NCBI RefSeq assembly: GCF_013255915.1
Contig: NZ_CP053896.1
Location: 310,001-374,000 of the forward strand
Direction of reading: 5' to 3'
Length of the DNA stretch: 64,000 nt
Source of the DNA: Providencia rettgeri
Lineage (GTDB): Bacteria; Pseudomonadota; Gammaproteobacteria; Enterobacterales; Enterobacteriaceae
The position numbers were made by a program, and so were the translations under genes. The notes beneath the pieces are model-generated. The model saw nothing but the letters and a program-made list of their open reading frames with translations, had not been told where the DNA came from and searched no databases. Numbering within the stretch: the first letter of the stretch is position 1; each line of letters opens with the position of its first letter. This document shows, piece by piece, positions 29,518 through 40,675 of the stretch.

Positions 29518-32310
29518 ATGGCTCAGATTGCAGAAAACCCTCTTATTTTGGTTGATGGTTCCTCTTACCTATACCGTGCTTACCATGCATTCCCTCCACT
29601 GACCAATAGTGCTGGTGAGCCTACAGGGGCAATGTATGGCGTGCTTAATATGCTACGTAGTTTAATTATGCAGTATAAACCTAGCCATGTAGCGGTTGTC
29701 TTTGATGCGAAGGGAAAAACATTTCGTGATGAATTGTTTGAAAGCTATAAGTCACATCGCCCACCCATGCCTGATGATTTACGCGCTCAAATCGCCCCAT
29801 TACATGAAATGGTGGAAGCGATGGGCTTGCCTTTACTGGTGGTTTCAGGAGTGGAAGCCGATGACGTCATCGGGACATTAGCCTGTGAAGCAAGCCGAAA
29901 AGGTACGCCAGTGTTAATTAGTACGGGCGATAAAGATATGGCGCAATTAGTTGAGCCTAACATTACGCTCATCAATACCATGAATAACACTATTCTAGGG
30001 CCTGATGAAGTCAAAGAAAAATACGGTGTTCCCCCTGAACTTATCATCGACTTTTTAGCATTAATGGGGGATTCGTCAGATAATATTCCTGGGGTGCCTG
30101 GCGTTGGTGAAAAAACAGCACTCGCTTTACTGCAAGGTATTGGTAGCTTAGAAGCAATTTATAATGACCTTGAGGCTATTGCTCCATTAGGTTTTAGAGG
30201 TTCTAAAACGTTAGCCCCTAAAATGGCTGAAAACCGTGATGTTGCTTTTTTATCATACCAATTAGCGACGATTAAAACGGATGTTGAGCTGGAAAAAACA
30301 TGTGAAGAGCTACAAGTTGCTCAGCCAGATGTGGATAAACTGCATCAATTATTCAGCCGTTATGAATTTAAACGTTGGCTAGCCGATGTTGAAAATGGGA
30401 CTTGGATGGAGGGTAAAGGCTCAAGTGCGAAACCTAGCCCAACACCAGCAGCGTCACCTGTGAAGCCATCAAACCCAACTGTGCCAACATTGTGTGCCGA
30501 AAATTACCAAACGATTCTAGAAAAAGCCGATTTAGAGCGCTGGGTTGAAAAATTAAGCAAATCATCATTATTTGCTTTTGATACTGAAACCGATAGTTTA
30601 GATACCCAAGAAGCTCGTTTAGTGGGGATGTCATTTGCAATTGAGCCGGGGCATGCCGCTTATTTACCATTAGGTCACGATTACCTTGATGCGCCAGTAC
30701 AGCTTCCTCTGGAAGAGGTTTTGGAACTTATGAAGCCTATCCTTGAGAGTGAAAACATCCTCAAAATTGGCCAAAACTTGAAGTATGATGCAGAAGTTCT
30801 TGAAAATTATGACATCGAATTAAAAGGTATCGGTTATGACACCATGCTGGAATCGTATGTGTTAAACAGTGTTGCGGGGATGGGACGCCATGATATGGAC
30901 AGCTTGGCCGACCGTCATTTGAACCATAAAACCGTGAGCTTTGAAGAAATCGCAGGTAAAGGTAAAAAGCAGCTGACATTTAACCAAATTGCTTTAGAAG
31001 AAGCCGCTAATTATGCGGCGGAAGATGCAGATGTCACGCTATTACTGCATCAAGCGTTATATCCACAATTAGAGGCTGAACCTAAGCTTAATCACATTTT
31101 CCAGAATATTGAAATGCCACTTGTGCCTGTGTTAGTCCGAATGGAGCGTAAAGGTGTTCTAATTGATGCTAACGTGCTTGCTGCGCAGTCAAAAGTGATT
31201 ACCGCTCGTTTAGCTGAACTGGAAAAGGAAGCTTTTGAGCTTGCGGGGGAGGAGTTTAACCTCGCTTCACCAAAACAATTACAAACGATTTTATTCGAAA
31301 AATTGCAGTTGCCAGTGATCAAGAAAACGCCAAGTGGGGCAGCATCGACGAATGAGGAAGTGCTTGAAGAATTAGCGCTAAACCATGCATTGCCAAAATT
31401 GTTGCTTGAGCACCGTAGTTTAGCCAAATTAAAATCCACGTATACGGATAAACTGCCACTCATGATTAACCCGCGTACTCAGCGTGTTCATACTTCTTAC
31501 CACCAAGCAGTCACAGCAACAGGGCGTTTATCTTCTCGGGATCCTAACCTACAAAATATTCCAGTTAGAACTGAAGAAGGCCGCCGGATCCGCCAAGCCT
31601 TTATCGCGCGTGAAGGCTACAAAGTGATGGCAGCGGACTATTCACAAATTGAATTACGTATTATGGCGCATTTATCCCAAGATAAAGGCCTATTAACTGC
31701 GTTTGCGGAAGGGAAAGACATCCATAAAGCGACAGCCGCTGAAGTCTTTGGTGTACCACTGGAACAAGTCACCAGTGACCAGCGTCGTAGTGCCAAGGCG
31801 ATTAACTTCGGGCTTATCTATGGCATGAGTGCATTTGGTTTAGCGCGTCAATTAGGGATCCCTCGTGGTGAAGCTCAACGCTATATGGATCTCTACTTTG
31901 AACGCTACCCTGGTGTATTACGTTATATGGAAAACACACGCTTACAAGCTTCTGAACAAGGTTATGTTGAAACACTTGAAGGCCGTCGCTTATATTTAGC
32001 GGATATTAAGTCGAGTAATGGAATGCGCCGTAAAGCGGCAGAACGCGAAGCGATCAACGCCCCAATGCAAGGAACCGCAGCGGACATCATTAAAAAAGCC
32101 ATGATTGCCGTTGATAATTGGTTGCAAACTGAAAAACCGCATGCAGATATGCTAATGCAAGTTCACGATGAGCTGGTCTTTGAGGTCAAAGAGTCTGAAT
32201 TAGAGCGTGTTCAAGCTCAGGTCCAGTCATTAATGGAACAAAGCATGAAACTGGATGTGCCATTAAAAGTGGATGTGGGAATTGGTGACAACTGGGATGA
32301 AGCCCACTAA
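29518..32310 (+). CDS. polA: DNA polymerase I
   Basis: Repair and Okazaki-fragment-processing polymerase. 930 residues (E. coli 928). Three domains are visible in order. The 5'-3' exonuclease spans about 1-290 ([56 protein letters not shown]). The proofreading exonuclease starts near 345 and its catalytic acidic residues are intact in [12 protein letters not shown]. The polymerase domain has motif [10 protein letters not shown], motif [15 protein letters not shown] and motif C HDELVFEV. Followed by a terminator and spf, as in E. coli. Confidence 0.98.
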   Translation: MAQIAENPLILVDGSSYLYRAYHAFPPLTNSAGEPTGAMYGVLNMLRSLIMQYKPSHVAVVFDAKGKTFRDELFESYKSHRPPMPDDLRAQIAPLHEMVEAMGLPLLVVSGVEADDVIGTLACEASRKGTPVLISTGDKDMAQLVEPNITLINTMNNTILGPDEVKEKYGVPPELIIDFLALMGDSSDNIPGVPGVGEKTALALLQGIGSLEAIYNDLEAIAPLGFRGSKTLAPKMAENRDVAFLSYQLATIKTDVELEKTCEELQVAQPDVDKLHQLFSRYEFKRWLADVENGTWMEGKGSSAKPSPTPAASPVKPSNPTVPTLCAENYQTILEKADLERWVEKLSKSSLFAFDTETDSLDTQEARLVGMSFAIEPGHAAYLPLGHDYLDAPVQLPLEEVLELMKPILESENILKIGQNLKYDAEVLENYDIELKGIGYDTMLESYVLNSVAGMGRHDMDSLADRHLNHKTVSFEEIAGKGKKQLTFNQIALEEAANYAAEDADVTLLLHQALYPQLEAEPKLNHIFQNIEMPLVPVLVRMERKGVLIDANVLAAQSKVITARLAELEKEAFELAGEEFNLASPKQLQTILFEKLQLPVIKKTPSGAASTNEEVLEELALNHALPKLLLEHRSLAKLKSTYTDKLPLMINPRTQRVHTSYHQAVTATGRLSSRDPNLQNIPVRTEEGRRIRQAFIAREGYKVMAADYSQIELRIMAHLSQDKGLLTAFAEGKDIHKATAAEVFGVPLEQVTSDQRRSAKAINFGLIYGMSAFGLARQLGIPRGEAQRYMDLYFERYPGVLRYMENTRLQASEQGYVETLEGRRLYLADIKSSNGMRRKAAEREAINAPMQGTAADIIKKAMIAVDNWLQTEKPHADMLMQVHDELVFEVKESELERVQAQVQSLMEQSMKLDVPLKVDVGIGDNWDEAH

Positions 32311-32658
32311 TTTTTAATCATATTGAATATATAGAACCTCCATTATGAAGAGACCCCCAAGAGTTGGATAACCAATTACTGGGGGTTTTTTACGTTTAAG
32401 CGAAGGTATAACAGATAATTATGCATTTGAAATTATTAACTAGAAATTCAATATAACTCTGCAATAAATCAATTATTTTTGTGATGACAGTCAAGAAAAT
32501 GGTTAACATTTTTATGCGACATACGTCTCATAAATATGTAATTAAAATCCGTTTTTTAGCTTATTTTATTCATACTTCTGTGCTGAATCGTAGAAAGCTT
32601 TGAAAAAAAATTACAAAAAGGCTTTTTTTCGAGCGAAAAATAAAGTACATTAATAGGC
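32311..32658. other. Spacer polA-spf
   Basis: Contains the polA terminator (32353-32391) and the spf promoter region. The -10 of spf is probably TACATT (32646-32651), 7 bases before the RNA start. A CRP-like TGTGA-N6-TCAAG at 32480-32495 is too far upstream to assign. Confidence 0.5.
32353..32391 (+). terminator. Terminator of polA
   Basis: ACCCCCA pairs with TGGGGGT around an inner GTTGG/CCAAT stem, then six T residues. Confidence 0.85.
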
Positions 32659-32768
32659 GTAGGGTACAGAGGTAAGATGTTCTATCTTTCAGACCTTTTA
32701 CTTCACGTAATCGGATTTAGCTGAATATTAGCTGCTCCAGTCAAGTTTTTTGACTGGAGCATTTTTTT
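32659..32768 (+). ncRNA. spf: Spot 42 small RNA
   Basis: Hfq-dependent sRNA that represses secondary carbon-source genes; its own transcription is repressed by CRP-cAMP in E. coli. The 5' part GTAGGGTACAGAGGTAAGAT and the following segment up to about 32720 match remembered E. coli Spot 42 almost base for base. The 3' end is the terminator GCTCCAGTCA / TGACTGGAGC with a T-run. Position between polA and engB is conserved. About 110 nt (E. coli 109). Confidence 0.96.
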
Positions 32769-32836
32769 ATCTAAAATTCAGTGGATTAGAATACGTAAGG
32801 GTGTTATGAGCCATTTCTGACTCACAACAAAAGAAA

Positions 32837-33448
32837 TCAAGCCGGTGTGTTATACCAACTATCTAGCTTAATGCGGAGTTTATCGATACCAATCTTTTTC
32901 AGTGCTGAAAAGTATTCGACTTCAATATCCCCTTCAAGTGGAGCCAATGCTTGGCGAACTTCCATAAGTTGTTTTTTTCTTGCTCCAGAGGCCAGTTTGT
33001 CTGCTTTTGTGAGTAAAACTAAAACGGGTACATTCATCGCAACAGACCATTCAATCATTTGCATATCGAGGTCTTTTAATGGATGGCGGATATCCATTAA
33101 TACAACAAGCCCCTTAATACATTCTCTCTTTTGGAGATATTCCCCGAGTGCTTGTTGCCATTTACGTTTCATTTCTTCAGGAACTTCGGCATAACCATAG
33201 CCCGGAAGGTCAACAAGGCGAACGCCTTCCTCAACTTCAAATAGGTTGATTAGCTGAGTTCTTCCTGGTGTTTTACTGGTACGTGCTAAGCTTTTTTGCT
33301 GTGTTAATGCATTCAATGCACTGGATTTCCCCGCATTAGAGCGGCCAGCAAAAGCCACCTCAATTCCAGTATCTTTAGGTAGATGACGGATATCGGGTGC
33401 ACTGATGACAAACTTTGCCATCTGGTAGTTATGATTTTTAATTGCCAT
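32837..33448 (-). CDS. engB: Ribosome biogenesis GTP-binding protein EngB (YihA/YsxC)
   Basis: Small GTPase needed for 50S assembly and cell division. 203 residues from the ATG. G1 is [10 protein letters not shown]3 DLPGYG, G4 TKAD, with the TRGKT-like switch region [13 protein letters not shown]. An upstream in-frame TTG (33475) would add 9 residues, but AGGGAG stands about 9 bases before the ATG and the predicted transcript starts only a few bases ahead of the TTG, so ATG is chosen. Confidence 0.96.
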   Translation of the reverse strand: MAIKNHNYQMAKFVISAPDIRHLPKDTGIEVAFAGRSNAGKSSALNALTQQKSLARTSKTPGRTQLINLFEVEEGVRLVDLPGYGYAEVPEEMKRKWQQALGEYLQKRECIKGLVVLMDIRHPLKDLDMQMIEWSVAMNVPVLVLLTKADKLASGARKKQLMEVRQALAPLEGDIEVEYFSALKKIGIDKLRIKLDSWYNTPA

Positions 33449-33771
33449 TTGTCGTTCTCCCTGAGTTAGCCTCAAAAGGCTTGGGGATTATAGCTTTGCT
33501 TAGCGCTTCCCGACAACTCGAAATCTCCTCTCAACCGCTTTTCTCTTGGAATCAGGTAATATTTTTCCTGTGTTGTGAGCCGCGCAATTGTAATAATAGA
33601 AAAATAGCCATTATTCATGACGCCTTTTGCTGAAAGTGGTCTAGAATTTAACGCATTTGATGCACTTTTGTTTTTGGGCGTAAATATAGGTAAATCTTCA
33701 GCATTCTTGTTAGCTTCACTCTAGAATTGCTTGATTGCAGTTGTAATGAGCTATAACGAAAGGGACCTTAC
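33449..33771. other. Divergent spacer engB/ppiA
   Basis: Holds the engB promoter and the ppiA leader (SD AAAGGGA). In E. coli the sRNA gene csrC lies beside engB; no clustered GGA motifs or csrC-like structure are visible here on the + strand. Confidence 0.5.
33487..33516 (-). promoter_or_regulatory. Promoter of engB
   Basis: On the minus strand: TTGTCG (33516-33511), 18-base spacer, perfect TATAAT (33492-33487). Predicted start near 33480, about 30 bases before the ATG. Confidence 0.7.
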
Positions 33772-34344
33772 ATGTTAAAACGAATTTTTGTGCCACTTTT
33801 GGCCGTCTGCGCAATGAGCGCATCTTCTCTTGCTTTATCTGCGGGTGAGACTTATGTCAAGCTAGTCACGTCGGCGGGTGATATCGAATTAGAACTGAAT
33901 AGTAAAAAAGCCCCTGTTACGACAGAAAATTTCGTTCAGTATGTTAATGAAGGTTATTACAACGGAACTACTTTCCACCGTGTTATTCCAGGTTTTATGA
34001 TCCAAGGCGGTGGCTTTAATAAAGATTTACAGCAAAAGCAAACCCGTGCCCCAATCAAAAATGAAGCAGATAATGGCTTACGTAATTTGCGCGGTACTAT
34101 CTCTATGGCACGTACTGCAAATAAAGACAGCGCAACGAGCCAATTCTTTATTAATGTTGCTGATAACGCGTTCTTAGACCACGGACAACGTGACTTCGGT
34201 TACGCCGTATTTGGTAAAGTGGTGAAAGGGATGGATGTTGCAGATAAAATCTCTAAAGTAAAAACAGAGAACGTCGGCCCGTATCAAAATGTTCCTGTAG
34301 AGCCAATTACAATCATTTCTGCTGAAGTGATTAAAAAGCCTTAG
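33772..34344 (+). CDS. ppiA: Peptidyl-prolyl cis-trans isomerase A, periplasmic
   Basis: Cyclophilin-type PPIase assisting folding in the periplasm. 190 residues. Signal peptide [24 protein letters not shown] is followed by the cyclophilin core: [15 protein letters not shown] with the catalytic Arg, [18 protein letters not shown], and [15 protein letters not shown]. Monocistronic, closed at 34388-34422. In E. coli yhfG-fic separate it from pabA; they are absent here. Confidence 0.96.
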   Translation: MLKRIFVPLLAVCAMSASSLALSAGETYVKLVTSAGDIELELNSKKAPVTTENFVQYVNEGYYNGTTFHRVIPGFMIQGGGFNKDLQQKQTRAPIKNEADNGLRNLRGTISMARTANKDSATSQFFINVADNAFLDHGQRDFGYAVFGKVVKGMDVADKISKVKTENVGPYQNVPVEPITIISAEVIKKP

Positions 34345-34387
34345 TGATTAAAAAACAGTAGTAATTAAAAACTATCGTGTCGAATAC

Positions 34388-34422
34388 AGTGGGTAGGTTG
34401 TTTTAACGTGCCCACTTTTTTT
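34388..34422 (+). terminator. Terminator of ppiA
   Basis: AGTGGG / CCCACT stem with additional imperfect pairing inside and seven T residues. Confidence 0.75.
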
Positions 34423-34655
34423 AAAATCCGCTTTTCCTTCCCCTTTGAGTTTCTCTTTATTCACTATGTTAGTTAAAATGTGTCAGTGCTTATTATGTTT
34501 TAATCGCCTTTTATTTCATTGTATTTAAAGTAATTCTCAATCAAAATGTGAGTTTGTTATAGGGATGTAAATATAATTCCATGATTTTTATATGGAAATT
34601 TTCTCTGAGAAAAAATAATCATTGACTTAAATAGGCTATTTTCCTGCTTTGGCTG

Positions 34656-34664
34656 TGCTATGAT
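34656..34664 (+). promoter_or_regulatory. Extended -10 promoter of pabA
   Basis: TGCTATGAT is an extended -10 (TGn + TATGAT). A TTGACT at 34622 is 31 bases away, too far to be its -35. About 110 bases before the pabA ATG. Confidence 0.5.
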
Positions 34665-34775
34665 AGCCGCCCTTATTATTTTTATGGTGTTTTAATCACC
34701 GTTCTGATTGCCAACACAATAAAAATATGCATAAGAAATAATACATAATGATAAAAATCAGTCGGATAGGCTAAT

Positions 34776-35351
34776 ATGCTTCTACTTATTGATAATTACG
34801 ATTCATTTACTTACAACTTATACCAATACTTTTGTGAGTTAGGGGCTGAAGTTGTTGTAAAACGTAATGATGAAATTACCATCGAAGAAATTGAACAGCT
34901 TTCGCCTACACATCTTGTGATTTCACCTGGGCCATGTACACCGGATGAGGCTGGCATCTCCCTTGAGGCGATAAAATATTTTGCAGGTAAGCTTCCCATT
35001 TTAGGTATTTGCTTAGGGCATCAAGCCATTGGGCAAGCTTTTGGTGCATCAGTTGTTAAAGCACGAGAAGTTATGCACGGTAAAACCTCTGCTATTCACC
35101 ATAATCATCAAGGGGTATTCAAAGGCTTGAACCGGCCCTTGACGGTGACACGTTACCACTCTCTGGTAATTGCGGCAGAGACACTCCCTGTTTCTTTTGA
35201 TGTATCAGCATGGTCACTGAATAATGGTGATGTTGATGAAATCATGGGAATACGGCATAAAACCTTGCCTATAGAAGGCGTTCAGTTCCATCCTGAAAGC
35301 ATTCTGAGTGAGCAAGGCCATGAATTACTAAATAATTTTCTAAAATATTAA
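34776..35351 (+). CDS. pabA: Aminodeoxychorismate synthase component II (PabA)
   Basis: Glutamine amidotransferase subunit feeding ammonia to PabB for 4-aminobenzoate and folate synthesis. 191 residues. Class I GATase catalytic triad: Cys79 in [11 protein letters not shown], His172 and Glu174 in FHPESI. N-terminus [19 protein letters not shown] is diagnostic of PabA/TrpG. No anthranilate or pabB gene adjoins, as in E. coli. Confidence 0.96.
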   Translation: MLLLIDNYDSFTYNLYQYFCELGAEVVVKRNDEITIEEIEQLSPTHLVISPGPCTPDEAGISLEAIKYFAGKLPILGICLGHQAIGQAFGASVVKAREVMHGKTSAIHHNHQGVFKGLNRPLTVTRYHSLVIAAETLPVSFDVSAWSLNNGDVDEIMGIRHKTLPIEGVQFHPESILSEQGHELLNNFLKY

Positions 35352-35465
35352 TTTATAAATCTGGTTCAGAATAAATTAATTATGCATATTATGCCCTTTG
35401 CTATTGCTCTTTTTTGATTTTTTATTCATATTTAATGATTATATTTTCATTGTCGCATTAAATAA

Positions 35466-36713
<1,248 letters not shown>

Positions 36714-36723
36714 CCATGAGATA

Positions 36724-36758
36724 AGATTGCAGAAAATATTTTCTGCAATCTATTTTTT
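36724..36758. terminator. Palindromic terminator between argD and the 447-codon gene
   Basis: A perfect 28-base inverted repeat (36724-36751; arm AGATTGCAGAAAAT) followed by ATTTTTT on the + strand. It can serve both convergent genes, but the T-run favours argD. Confidence 0.85.
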
Positions 36759-36762
36759 AATG

Positions 36763-38106
36763 TTATTCAATTGTTTTTGTTAAATTTAATTGTAAAATAA
36801 TATTTTTTTGAAGCTGTATTTCTTTCTCCATCTTGCTACTAAGTTGCTTTAATTCATTAGACGTTTTTTCTATTCCTTTTTCCATTTTACTCAATTTCAT
36901 TGGGGTCATTGAGGTTGCTTTATGAATTGGGGAAGTTTTATCAATAGGCAGACGTTGTCTTAGTCTAGATGATTGCGTTTGTCTAATTACTAAGGAGCTA
37001 GCATTAGTTGCTTTTAGATATTCAGGTAAATTAACGATTGCTTTCTCTCCTTTGTGGAGTCGATTGGTAGAATCACTGTGTCCATAGGTAATTTTGTCGG
37101 CCTTTCTAATTTTTCCTGGTTCTGGAATTTGATAAAGCGGTTTTTTTAAGCTTGTATTTAGTAAATAGCTGTCCATTATTGCAGTAGGTATTTCTGTTTT
37201 ATTCGTCGTTGATGGTCTATTAGTTTTAATTAACTGAGGAATATGGCTTTTTTTTGATTTAATTGGGTGCTCTATTTTTTTAACCTGTGAAAAATCGTAC
37301 ATTTTGATTCGTTTAGGTATTAGGCTTTTTTGTTTTTCTTTATAATTACTTATATCATCAGAATGATAGCCAGATGAGCTAGAAGATAAACTTTCATTGC
37401 TTTTTCTATGTTCTTTTTTTGAAAAATAAAGCACACCATTAAATGGATCTTCTTTATTAGTAACTACATTATGTATTTTAATTTCATCATTAATATAACG
37501 TAAGGCATCATCTATGTCTGAATTTATTTTTTTAAATAGATTGTTTTTTTTAACTTCATTTATCGTGTTGTAATGAGTGATGAGTTTATTTGTTTTATTT
37601 TTTCTGTTGGTGATTTGTTCGTTATATTTTATATTTTCTCTACGGTTGAGTAATTTTTTTCTTTGCGCAGGGCTACTTGATTTCATTAGATATTCTTCAT
37701 CTGTTTGAGTTGAAAAATCTGTTTTTTTTATTGTGTCTTTTGGGGGTTCTTTCTTCAAGCAAGTTGAGTTATTGGCGTAATAATTAAAAAATTTCTTAGT
37801 TTCGATGTTTCTAATATCGTCAAGTTTTATGATCAATAATCTAATCTGGGTTACCTGTTTTTCTAAAATATGGGTAAACTCATTATTTTGCATTTCTATT
37901 GAATCAATTTTTAGTGCATTATCCAGCATGGAACTTAGATATTCATTTTCTTTTAAGCTGAAAAAAATATTCTTACTAAATGATACTTTATTTATTTTAG
38001 TTTTTAAGGATTCTATTTCATTTTGAAATGATTCGATATTATCATGTAATATTTTGTTCTCTATTTTGAGCACGGCCTTACTCGTTGTCTTAATATTTTC
38101 TAGCAT
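36763..38106 (-). CDS. Unrecognised 447-residue coiled-coil, Ser/Lys/Asn-rich protein
   Basis: I do not recognise this protein. It has no signal peptide and no membrane helix. Heptad-like charged helices span about 10-105 and 403-440, predicted coiled coils. The middle (about 120-400) is polar, basic and probably disordered, with a serine run at 241-245 in SSSSSGYHSDD, a TQT at 133-135, and a single cysteine (C116). Base composition differs from neighbours: the line 36841-36900 has 15 G/C in 60. SD TAGGAA lies 10-12 bases before the ATG. It sits between argD and crp, where E. coli carries yhfK. No partner gene adjoins. The composition suits a secreted effector or an acquired gene, but that is a guess. 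Confidence 0.7.
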   Translation of the reverse strand: MLENIKTTSKAVLKIENKILHDNIESFQNEIESLKTKINKVSFSKNIFFSLKENEYLSSMLDNALKIDSIEMQNNEFTHILEKQVTQIRLLIIKLDDIRNIETKKFFNYYANNSTCLKKEPPKDTIKKTDFSTQTDEEYLMKSSSPAQRKKLLNRRENIKYNEQITNRKNKTNKLITHYNTINEVKKNNLFKKINSDIDDALRYINDEIKIHNVVTNKEDPFNGVLYFSKKEHRKSNESLSSSSSGYHSDDISNYKEKQKSLIPKRIKMYDFSQVKKIEHPIKSKKSHIPQLIKTNRPSTTNKTEIPTAIMDSYLLNTSLKKPLYQIPEPGKIRKADKITYGHSDSTNRLHKGEKAIVNLPEYLKATNASSLVIRQTQSSRLRQRLPIDKTSPIHKATSMTPMKLSKMEKGIEKTSNELKQLSSKMEKEIQLQKNIILQLNLTKTIE

Positions 38107-38226
38107 AATAAATGTTCCTAAATAATAGTATGGTTAGAAACTATATTAGGGTAGTGTCAGGTATGAAAATATAAAGAAACGATACTCATTAAAAAATGAT
38201 ATATAAAAAATCGTATTTTGGAGAAA

Positions 38227-38286
38227 TAGCGTTATACCCATGTTATAACGCTATTCGAAATGCGCGCCTCGCCAAGAGAGCGAGGC
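38227..38286 (-). terminator. Tandem hairpins downstream of crp
   Basis: First GCCTCGC / GCGAGGC (38266-38286), then TAGCGTTATA / TATAACGCTA (38227-38253). Both follow crp on the minus strand; neither has a long T-run. They separate crp from the 447-codon gene. Confidence 0.6.
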
Positions 38287-38297
38287 TGAAAGGTTAA

Positions 38298-38930
38298 TTA
38301 ACGTGTGCCGTAAACAACGATGGTTTTACCGTGCGCGGAGATCAGGTTTTGATCTTCAAGCATTTTCAAAATACGGCCAACTGTTTCACGGGAACAACCC
38401 ACGATTTGGCCGATTTCCTGACGGGTAATTTTGATTTGCATACCGTCTGGATGTGTCATCGCATCAGGTTGTTTGGCTAAATTTAATAGAGTTTGAGCAA
38501 TACGGCCTGTAACGTCTAAGAATGCGAGGTTACCGACTTTCTCAGATGTTGTTTGTAGGCGACTAGCCATTTGCGCAGAAAGGCGCATTAAAATATCAGG
38601 GTTAACCTGAATCAATTGACGGAATTTTTTATATGAAATTTCAGCAACTTCGCAGGCTATTTTTGCTCTAACCCACGCAGTACGTTCTTGCCCTTCTTCA
38701 AATAACCCAAGCTCACCAATGAAATCCCCCTGATTCAGGTAAGAGAGGATCATTTCTTTGCCTTCTTCATCTTTAATTAAAACAGCCACCGAACCTTTAA
38801 CGATATAGTAAAGGGTTTCTGCTTTCTCACCCTGATGGATAAGAGTGCTCTTGGATGGATATTTATGAATATGGCAGTGTGACAAAAACCATTCAAGAGT
38901 AGGGTCTGTTTGTGGCTTGCCGAGAACCAT
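38298..38930 (-). CDS. crp: cAMP receptor protein (CRP/CAP)
   Basis: Global regulator of carbon catabolism. 210 residues from the ATG at 38930 ([34 protein letters not shown]), with AGAGGA SD; the longer in-frame start at 38978 is rejected. The cAMP-binding cassette contains [23 protein letters not shown]. The C-terminal helix-turn-helix is [24 protein letters not shown]. Divergent from yhfA as in E. coli. The murQ-murR operator with a CRP site is nearby at 45272. Confidence 0.98.
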   Translation of the reverse strand: MVLGKPQTDPTLEWFLSHCHIHKYPSKSTLIHQGEKAETLYYIVKGSVAVLIKDEEGKEMILSYLNQGDFIGELGLFEEGQERTAWVRAKIACEVAEISYKKFRQLIQVNPDILMRLSAQMASRLQTTSEKVGNLAFLDVTGRIAQTLLNLAKQPDAMTHPDGMQIKITRQEIGQIVGCSRETVGRILKMLEDQNLISAHGKTIVVYGTR

Positions 38931-39286
38931 TAGCGTTATCCTCTGTATGTTATTGCAGCCATTCGGAAAAACGTACAAGAAAGGCTGGCTTTAAAGTCAC
39001 TAGCTTAGCATATTAATTTGCCTTATATACCTTTAAATAATCAAGGGGCTGATTACTTCAGCGCTTTTGATTGCTTTTGGTAACGCAAATTGATATCAAC
39101 ACTATAATATGATCAATTAAACCGTTGAGTTTTGATCTTAATCCTATCAACTAAGTATTGTTTGTAGCATATTCAATAAAGAAAGTCTTCCCTGTATCGC
39201 TTCAGCCAAATAAAGTTGATATAACATTCCTTATATCTATGGAACAATGTAGCCTTTAAACCGATTTCATTTCAAGGGGAAATACA
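38931..39286. other. Divergent spacer crp/yhfA
   Basis: 356 AT-rich bases that should carry both promoters. I see no good TGTGA-N6-TCACA site, so CRP autoregulation as in E. coli cannot be supported by eye. Confidence 0.5.
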
Positions 39287-39688
39287 ATGGAAGCAAGAGT
39301 AAAGTGGGTTGAAGGGCTTTCTTTCTTAGGAGAGTCTGCGTCTGGGCACCAGGTGATGATGGATGGCAATGCGGGTGATAAAGCCCCAAGCCCAATGGAA
39401 ATGGTGTTAATGGCAGCGGGGGGTTGTAGCGCGATTGATGTCGTTTCGATTTTGCAAAAGGGCCGCTACGATATTACGGATTGTGAAGTTAAATTAACCT
39501 CACAACGTCGTGAAGAAGCTCCTCGTTATTTTGTGAAAATCCATTTGCATTTTATTGTGACAGGGAATGAATTAACGGAAAAAGCAGTCGAACGTGCCGT
39601 TCAACTTTCTGCTGAGAAATATTGCTCAGTCGCATTGATGTTAGAGAAAACCGTTGAAGTCACACACAGCTTTGAAATAAAAAACTAA
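39287..39688 (+). CDS. yhfA: OsmC-family protein YhfA
   Basis: 133 residues, the family length. N-terminus MEARVKWVEGLSFLGESASGHQVMMDG and the OsmC signature APSPMEMVLMAAGGCSAIDVV, with the second cysteine in AEKYCSVALMLEK. The two cysteines are those used by OsmC/Ohr peroxidases; the physiological role of YhfA is not established. Convergent with prkB. Confidence 0.94.
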   Translation: MEARVKWVEGLSFLGESASGHQVMMDGNAGDKAPSPMEMVLMAAGGCSAIDVVSILQKGRYDITDCEVKLTSQRREEAPRYFVKIHLHFIVTGNELTEKAVERAVQLSAEKYCSVALMLEKTVEVTHSFEIKN

Positions 39689-39724
39689 AAATAAATTTAA
39701 TTTTTATTAATATATTTGAATTGA

Positions 39725-39764
39725 AAGATGCTTACCTTAATTAATGATAAGCATCTTATTTTTT
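39725..39764 (+). terminator. Terminator of yhfA
   Basis: AAGATGCTTA / TAAGCATCTT, a perfect 10-bp stem, then ATTTTTT. Confidence 0.85.
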
Positions 39765-39778
39765 AATCAAAAAATAAT

Positions 39779-40648
39779 TTAATTATTGTTCTTTTGATTA
39801 ATTAGTTTTTCGACTATTGGTGCCATAATTAATTCCATTGCTAAACCGAGTTTCCCTCCTGGGACGACAATTGTATTCATTGCTGAAATAAAAGAGCCGG
39901 ATATCATTGACAGCAAATAGGGGAAATCAATTTGCTCCAGCCCACGAAAGCGGATCACAATAAAGCTTTCGTCTTGTGATGGGATAGCTTTAGCTGAAAA
40001 GGGGTTAGAGGTGTCTACCGTAGGAACGCGTTGAAAATTGATATGGGTGCGAGAAAATTGTGGCGTGATGTAATTAATATAGTCCCCCATTGAACGTACA
40101 ACAGAGTCCATAACCGCTTCGCGGGAGTGCCCTCTCTCTGTGGTATCGCGGATCAATTTTTGGATCCATTCGAGGTTGACAATAGGGACAACACCTACAA
40201 GCAAATCAACATGTTGTGCAACATTATGTTCTGGAGTGACAACGCCACCATGCAGCCCCTCATAAAATAAAATATCTGTTTTGTCTGGTAGTGGCTCCCA
40301 AGGGGTAAATGTCCCAGGTTGCAAGCCATACGGTACCGCTTCATCATAAGTATGTAGATATTTACGGGACTGTCCACAACCTGTTTTTGCATAGTCGATT
40401 AAGGTTTGTTCAAGCAACGCAAAATCATTCGCTTCGGGGCCAAAGTAACTGATGTGCCGGCCTTGTTCTCTGGCTTTACGGATAGCCATATCCATTTCAG
40501 GGCGTGTATAGCGATGAAAGCTATCCCCTTCTAATGTTGCTGGTTGGATATTTAATTGGTGAAAAACTTTACGAAATGCTTGGCTAGTTGAGGTTGTGCC
40601 AGCTCCGCTCGAACCAGTGATAGCAATGATTGGGTGCTTTTTGGACAT
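39779..40648 (-). CDS. prkB: Phosphoribulokinase-like protein PrkB
   Basis: 289 residues, the usual length. Walker A GSSGAGTTSTSQAFRK starts the P-loop kinase domain; other conserved blocks are GDSFHRYTRPEMD and FYEGLHGGVVTPEHNVAQHVDLLVGVVPIVNLEWIQKL. Enterobacteria lack the Calvin cycle, so the natural role is unclear. Same order prkB-yheU-yheT as in E. coli. An inverted repeat lies 28-49 bases upstream of the start. Confidence 0.93.
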   Translation of the reverse strand: MSKKHPIIAITGSSGAGTTSTSQAFRKVFHQLNIQPATLEGDSFHRYTRPEMDMAIRKAREQGRHISYFGPEANDFALLEQTLIDYAKTGCGQSRKYLHTYDEAVPYGLQPGTFTPWEPLPDKTDILFYEGLHGGVVTPEHNVAQHVDLLVGVVPIVNLEWIQKLIRDTTERGHSREAVMDSVVRSMGDYINYITPQFSRTHINFQRVPTVDTSNPFSAKAIPSQDESFIVIRFRGLEQIDFPYLLSMISGSFISAMNTIVVPGGKLGLAMELIMAPIVEKLINQKNNN

Positions 40649-40675
40649 CGTGGACTCCCTGTGTTGCGCTTATAA

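Larger units (their letters stand above)
34345..34775. other. Spacer ppiA-pabA
   Basis: 431 bases. Holds the ppiA terminator (34388-34422) and the pabA promoter (34656-34664). The fic-yhfG pair found here in E. coli is missing and no ORF remnant is seen. Confidence 0.6.

Noticed and set aside
32480-32495. TGTGA-N6-TCAAG, CRP-like, upstream of spf
   Set aside because: About 165 bases before the Spot 42 start and imperfect in one half-site; too weak to call as the CRP operator.
33449-33475. TTG start for engB
   Set aside because: The ATG has a good SD and matches the family; the predicted transcript begins only a few bases upstream of the TTG.
33449-33771. csrC sRNA beside engB
   Set aside because: No clustered GGA hairpins on the expected strand and no csrC-like terminator.
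34622-34664. TTGACT as -35 for the pabA promoter
   Set aside because: It is 31 bases from TATGAT, outside any normal spacer; the extended -10 was used instead.
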